A stretch of 7,029 bases of DNA. It comes from Synergistaceae bacterium (lineage in GTDB: Bacteria > Synergistota > Synergistia > Synergistales > Aminobacteriaceae). Under the pieces are notes generated by a model, which saw only the letters and a list, made by a program, of their open reading frames with translations, searched no databases and was not told the DNA's origin. A program made the translations under genes and the position numbers. Shown in pieces: positions 5,420 to 7,029 of the stretch (the stretch's first letter is position 1; every line of letters begins with the position of its first letter). The stretch covers positions 1 to 7,029 of the forward strand of contig JAAYJB010000438.1 of the NCBI GenBank assembly GCA_012523155.1, read 5' to 3'.

Positions 5420-6547
5420 CTAGTAGTTCGCTTCAAACATGCCGGTCTTCCCTCCCGGCCGGTATTCGCCGAAGTAGGCTGAAAAGTCAATTCCCAGAAA
5501 TTCGCACATATCAAGAATTTCTCCCATGGTGTTCTCATTCACGGGGATACCGTGTGCCATCCTCCCGGCGGTTGCTTCGATCTCTTTTTCTCCGTGGGTG
5601 TAGATCCTGCTGCCGCCTTCCGCCTTCGGACTTTCCCGCAATTCTTGCAGGAATCCTGAAAGGGCGCCCCTGATCGCCGCCGGATCTCCGAAAATTGCCG
5701 GATCTATTGCAGCAAAACCGTGGCAGATCCCTCCGTTGTTTCCCTGCATCGTGCGGTTGCTCGTCATTCCGGAAGAAAGGATGGAGGTGAATATTTCGCA
5801 GACCATACCGAAACCATATCCCTTGTGACCACCCAGGGTTTCCCCGCTGCCGCCGAGGGGCATGATCCCTCCCCCATTTTTCTCAACAATGTTTTTCAAC
5901 ACATCCGGAGCGTCGGTTGAAGGATGACCGTTTCTGTCCAGGGCCCATCCCTCCGGCAGCATTTTTCCGGACTTGTTGTATATTTCAAGCTTTCCGCGCG
6001 TTACAACAGTGGTGGAAGCATCGAAAAAGAAGGGGAAGGGTTCAGCAGGCATTGCACAGGCAATCGGATTGCTTCCCAGCATAGCCATTCTGCCGAAAGT
6101 GGGGACCATTATTGCCTCGCTGTTCGTAAAGCTGAATCCTATAAGCTCCTCGTCGCACGCCATCTTCGCGTAATACCCTGCAATGCCGTAATGATTTGAA
6201 TTCCTTACGGTGACGATTGCCAAACCGTTTTTCTTTGCTTTCCTGACAGCAATTTCCATTGCACGGCGGCCTATCAGCTGCCCCATACCTCGATGACCAT
6301 CCAAAACCGCAGAGACCGGCGTTTCAAAAATGATTTCCGGTTTCCCATGGACATCGATCATTCCTTTTTTTATCCCCATGAAGTATCGGACCATTCGCTG
6401 CATGCCGTGGCTTTCAATTCCGTACAGGTCGCTCAGGAGGAGTACATCTGTTATAATCCTGCTTTCAGCGGCATCAAACCCGAATTTCATGAACGAATCG
6501 TGACATAACCTCATCAGCGTATCGTAACTCCACTTCATGTAACCCAT
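5420..6547 (-). CDS. Ldh_2-family NAD(P)-dependent malate/L-lactate/ureidoglycolate-type dehydrogenase
   Basis: Cytoplasmic oxidoreductase of the type-2 malate/lactate dehydrogenase family (PF02615), which interconverts a 2-hydroxy acid and its 2-oxo acid with NAD(P). It is unrelated in fold to the classic Rossmann LDH/MDH. The 375 residues are slightly longer than the common 330-360. Family motifs are present in order: GIESHGMQRMVRY (43-55), NSNHYGIAGYYA (116-127; H119 is in the usual catalytic-histidine motif), SNPIACAMPA (159-168), DASTTVVTRGKLEIY (176-190), GGHKGYGFGMVCEI (239-252) and HGFAAIDPAIF (276-286). Start ATG 6547 is favoured by AAGGGAG (6558-6564), 10 bases away; the ATG three codons later would be too far from it. 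It has its own promoter and no partner gene beside it. The substrate cannot be read from sequence: malate, lactate, sulfolactate, ureidoglycolate and delta-1-piperideine-2-carboxylate enzymes all occur in this family. Confidence 0.92.
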   Translation of the reverse strand: MGYMKWSYDTLMRLCHDSFMKFGFDAAESRIITDVLLLSDLYGIESHGMQRMVRYFMGIKKGMIDVHGKPEIIFETPVSAVLDGHRGMGQLIGRRAMEIAVRKAKKNGLAIVTVRNSNHYGIAGYYAKMACDEELIGFSFTNSEAIMVPTFGRMAMLGSNPIACAMPAEPFPFFFDASTTVVTRGKLEIYNKSGKMLPEGWALDRNGHPSTDAPDVLKNIVEKNGGGIMPLGGSGETLGGHKGYGFGMVCEIFTSILSSGMTSNRTMQGNNGGICHGFAAIDPAIFGDPAAIRGALSGFLQELRESPKAEGGSRIYTHGEKEIEATAGRMAHGIPVNENTMGEILDMCEFLGIDFSAYFGEYRPGGKTGMFEANY

Positions 6548-6594
6548 GAAGCATTCACTCCCTTCTTTCCAGAAATCCCGCTCAAGGGAATTTT

Positions 6595-6623
6595 ATTATA
6601 CGTCACTCTCCGGGTAAAAAAAC
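6595..6623 (-). promoter_or_regulatory. Probable promoter of the dehydrogenase gene
   Basis: A perfect TATAAT (minus strand, 6600-6595) lies about 48 bases before the start codon. At 17-base spacing the -35 position reads GTTTTT (6623-6618), which is weak and coincides with the T tract of the upstream terminator. The transcript would carry a short leader of about 40 bases with a small TCCC/GGGA hairpin before the Shine-Dalgarno site. Confidence 0.5.
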
Positions 6624-6658
6624 GCGAAGACCCAGTAAATACGGGGCCTTCGCGTTTT
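6616..6658. terminator. Bidirectional intrinsic terminator
   Basis: An 11-bp stem, AAAACGCGAAG (6619-6629) with CTTCGCGTTTT (6648-6658), continues past one mismatch into CCC/GGG and a 10-base loop. On the minus strand it is followed by a run of T (6622-6616), and on the plus strand by TTTT. It isolates the dehydrogenase gene from whatever lies to the right. It begins about 40 bases downstream (minus strand) of a tRNA-Ala 3'-end sequence, so it may be the old terminator of a tRNA transcript. Confidence 0.88.
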
Positions 6659-6698
6659 AATTCCATTTATTTTGATATAAAAAACACTAAATAACATA

Positions 6699-6712
6699 TG
6701 GTGGAGCTAAGG
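6699..6712 (-). repeat. tRNA-Ala 3'-end fragment, possible attachment-site (att) scar
   Basis: On the minus strand CCTTAGCTCCACCA matches the typical 3' end of bacterial tRNA-Ala: T-stem end, acceptor TAGCTCC, discriminator A and CCA. Upstream, only a loose CGAT resemblance to the T-loop remains, and the D-arm, anticodon arm and 5' acceptor strand are missing, so this is not a functional tRNA. Short duplicates of tRNA 3' ends are the classic distal att site of elements that integrate into tRNA genes. Orientation would put the element on the right and the chromosome on the left, in agreement with the change to AT-rich sequence. tmRNA ends similarly, but usually with CAGCTCC, so tRNA-Ala fits better. 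Confidence 0.45.
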
Positions 6713-6851
6713 ACCATCGGCTTTATTGATTTTTACTGGTATTTGCCGTTCTGATATACGGCGAAATATACAAATTTATTCGATTCCCCGTTATGAATAC
6801 TGGTTCTATGGAATCCATACTTTGTATACAGGCGTTTTCTGGGACTTTCAG
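6713..6851. other. AT-rich non-coding stretch with small dyads
   Basis: Together with 6659-6698 and the folded element to its right, this forms a stretch without a convincing gene. It holds a hairpin-capable TTTGCCGT/ACGGC(G)AAA pair (6742-6766) and a near-perfect palindrome TATGGA-A-TCCATA (6807-6819). One plus-strand frame is open from 6711 to 6986, with TTG as its first possible start (6726). It lacks a well-placed ribosome binding site and any recognisable motif, so I do not call it a gene. Base composition differs from the five genes to the left, in keeping with transferred or decayed DNA. Confidence 0.4.
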
Positions 6852-6926
6852 ACCACGCCCCGAGGGGAAAGATGGTTCTTAGGGCCTAGAAATATTGTCA
6901 GTAGAACTGACACCTTTCCCTGTGGT
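6852..6926. repeat. Nested inverted repeats able to form a multi-branch structure
   Basis: Three complementary arm pairs nest within 75 bases: ACCAC (6852-6856) with GTGGT (6922-6926), GGGAAAG (6865-6871) with CTTTCCC (6914-6920), and TGTCAGT (6896-6902) with ACTGACA (6906-6912, loop AGA). Between the second and third left arms, TTCT/AGAA (6876-6891) can form another small hairpin, giving a three-way junction. CCCC/GGGG (6858-6867) competes with the middle stem. It lies just downstream of the transposase-like frame on the minus strand. It could be a non-coding RNA, part of an insertion-sequence end, or a folded DNA site; the coding strand is unknown. Confidence 0.4.
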
Positions 6927-6930
6927 TTAA

Positions 6931-7029
6931 TCATACCATCGGATCGGCAGCAGGAATTTTTCCTTCTCGGGGAAACTCCGCAATGATTGCGGGCCCAATC
7001 TGTGAAATAATAGTAGTGTTGACGAGGAA
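6931..7029 (-). pseudogene. Probable IS110-family transposase remnant (partial, runs off the right edge)
   Basis: The minus strand is open from the window edge for 32 codons to a TGA at 6931-6933. The peptide contains IISQIGPAIIAEF and KIPAADPMV. This resembles the helix-hairpin-helix segment of the C-terminal domain (PF02371) of IS110/IS116/IS902 transposases, whose usual form is an IPGIGP motif, a small-residue stretch, AEIGD and a phenylalanine-rich segment. Here about four residues after IGP appear missing, and the frame stops where the family normally continues for dozens more residues, so it looks decayed. The call rests on a short, inexact match by eye; a different helix-hairpin-helix protein or chance cannot be excluded. 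Confidence 0.35.

Noticed and set aside
6699..6790. A complete tRNA-Ala gene
   Set aside because: Only the last 14 bases match; no cloverleaf arms or 5' acceptor strand can be found upstream on the minus strand.
6726..6986. 86-codon plus-strand frame at the right edge
   Set aside because: It has a TTG start with AAGGA 12 bases away, no family resemblance, and overlaps the folded repeat and the transposase-like frame on the other strand. An open frame of this length is somewhat unexpected in AT-rich DNA, so it is recorded here, not called.

Overview
The window carries five complete protein genes, all on the minus strand. From right to left they are a type-2 (Ldh_2 family) malate/lactate-type dehydrogenase, an S-adenosylmethionine decarboxylase (speD), two M20-family metallo-amidohydrolases and an AbgT-family transporter. 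The gene bodies look moderately GC-rich, whereas both window edges are AT-rich. M20 amidohydrolases next to AbgT and a stand-alone Ldh_2 enzyme recall amino-acid-fermenting anaerobes such as Synergistota. That is an impression from gene content and codon style, not a demonstrated assignment.

Layout: 1-337 is AT-rich. It holds an open plus-strand frame that may be the tail or relic of a gene, and the strong terminator (284-315) of the transporter operon. From 338 to 4465 lies a compact three-gene operon, transcribed right to left as HipO-like M20, then AbgA-like M20, then AbgT, with gaps of 18 and 39 bases and a strong ribosome binding site before each gene. It resembles enterobacterial abgABT (uptake and cleavage of p-aminobenzoyl-glutamate), but the partner hydrolase is HipO-like, not AbgB. 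A promoter (4618-4646) and a leader of about 145 bases with a possible attenuator precede it. speD (4728-5141) forms its own unit: an extended -10 promoter at 5369-5397, a leader of about 220 bases rich in dyads and containing an intrinsic terminator upstream of the start codon, and a terminator hairpin after the stop. The dehydrogenase (5420-6547) also has its own promoter.

The right edge (6616-7029) looks like a junction. A bidirectional terminator (6616-6658) is followed by 14 bases identical to the 3' end, including CCA, of a bacterial tRNA-Ala (minus strand, 6699-6712), but without the rest of a tRNA. Beyond it lie AT-rich DNA, an elaborate nested inverted-repeat element (6852-6926) and a short reading frame resembling part of an IS110-family transposase (6931-7029). 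This fits the distal attachment-site scar of an element integrated in a tRNA gene, with the chromosome to the left and the element to the right.

How the genes work together: the operon probably imports (or, for some AbgT proteins, exports) an amidated aryl or acyl amino acid and hydrolyses it to a free amino acid plus an acid. speD supplies the aminopropyl donor for spermidine-type polyamines. The dehydrogenase handles a 2-hydroxy/2-oxo acid pair. The most notable non-coding signals are the speD leader and the tRNA-scar/folded-element region.
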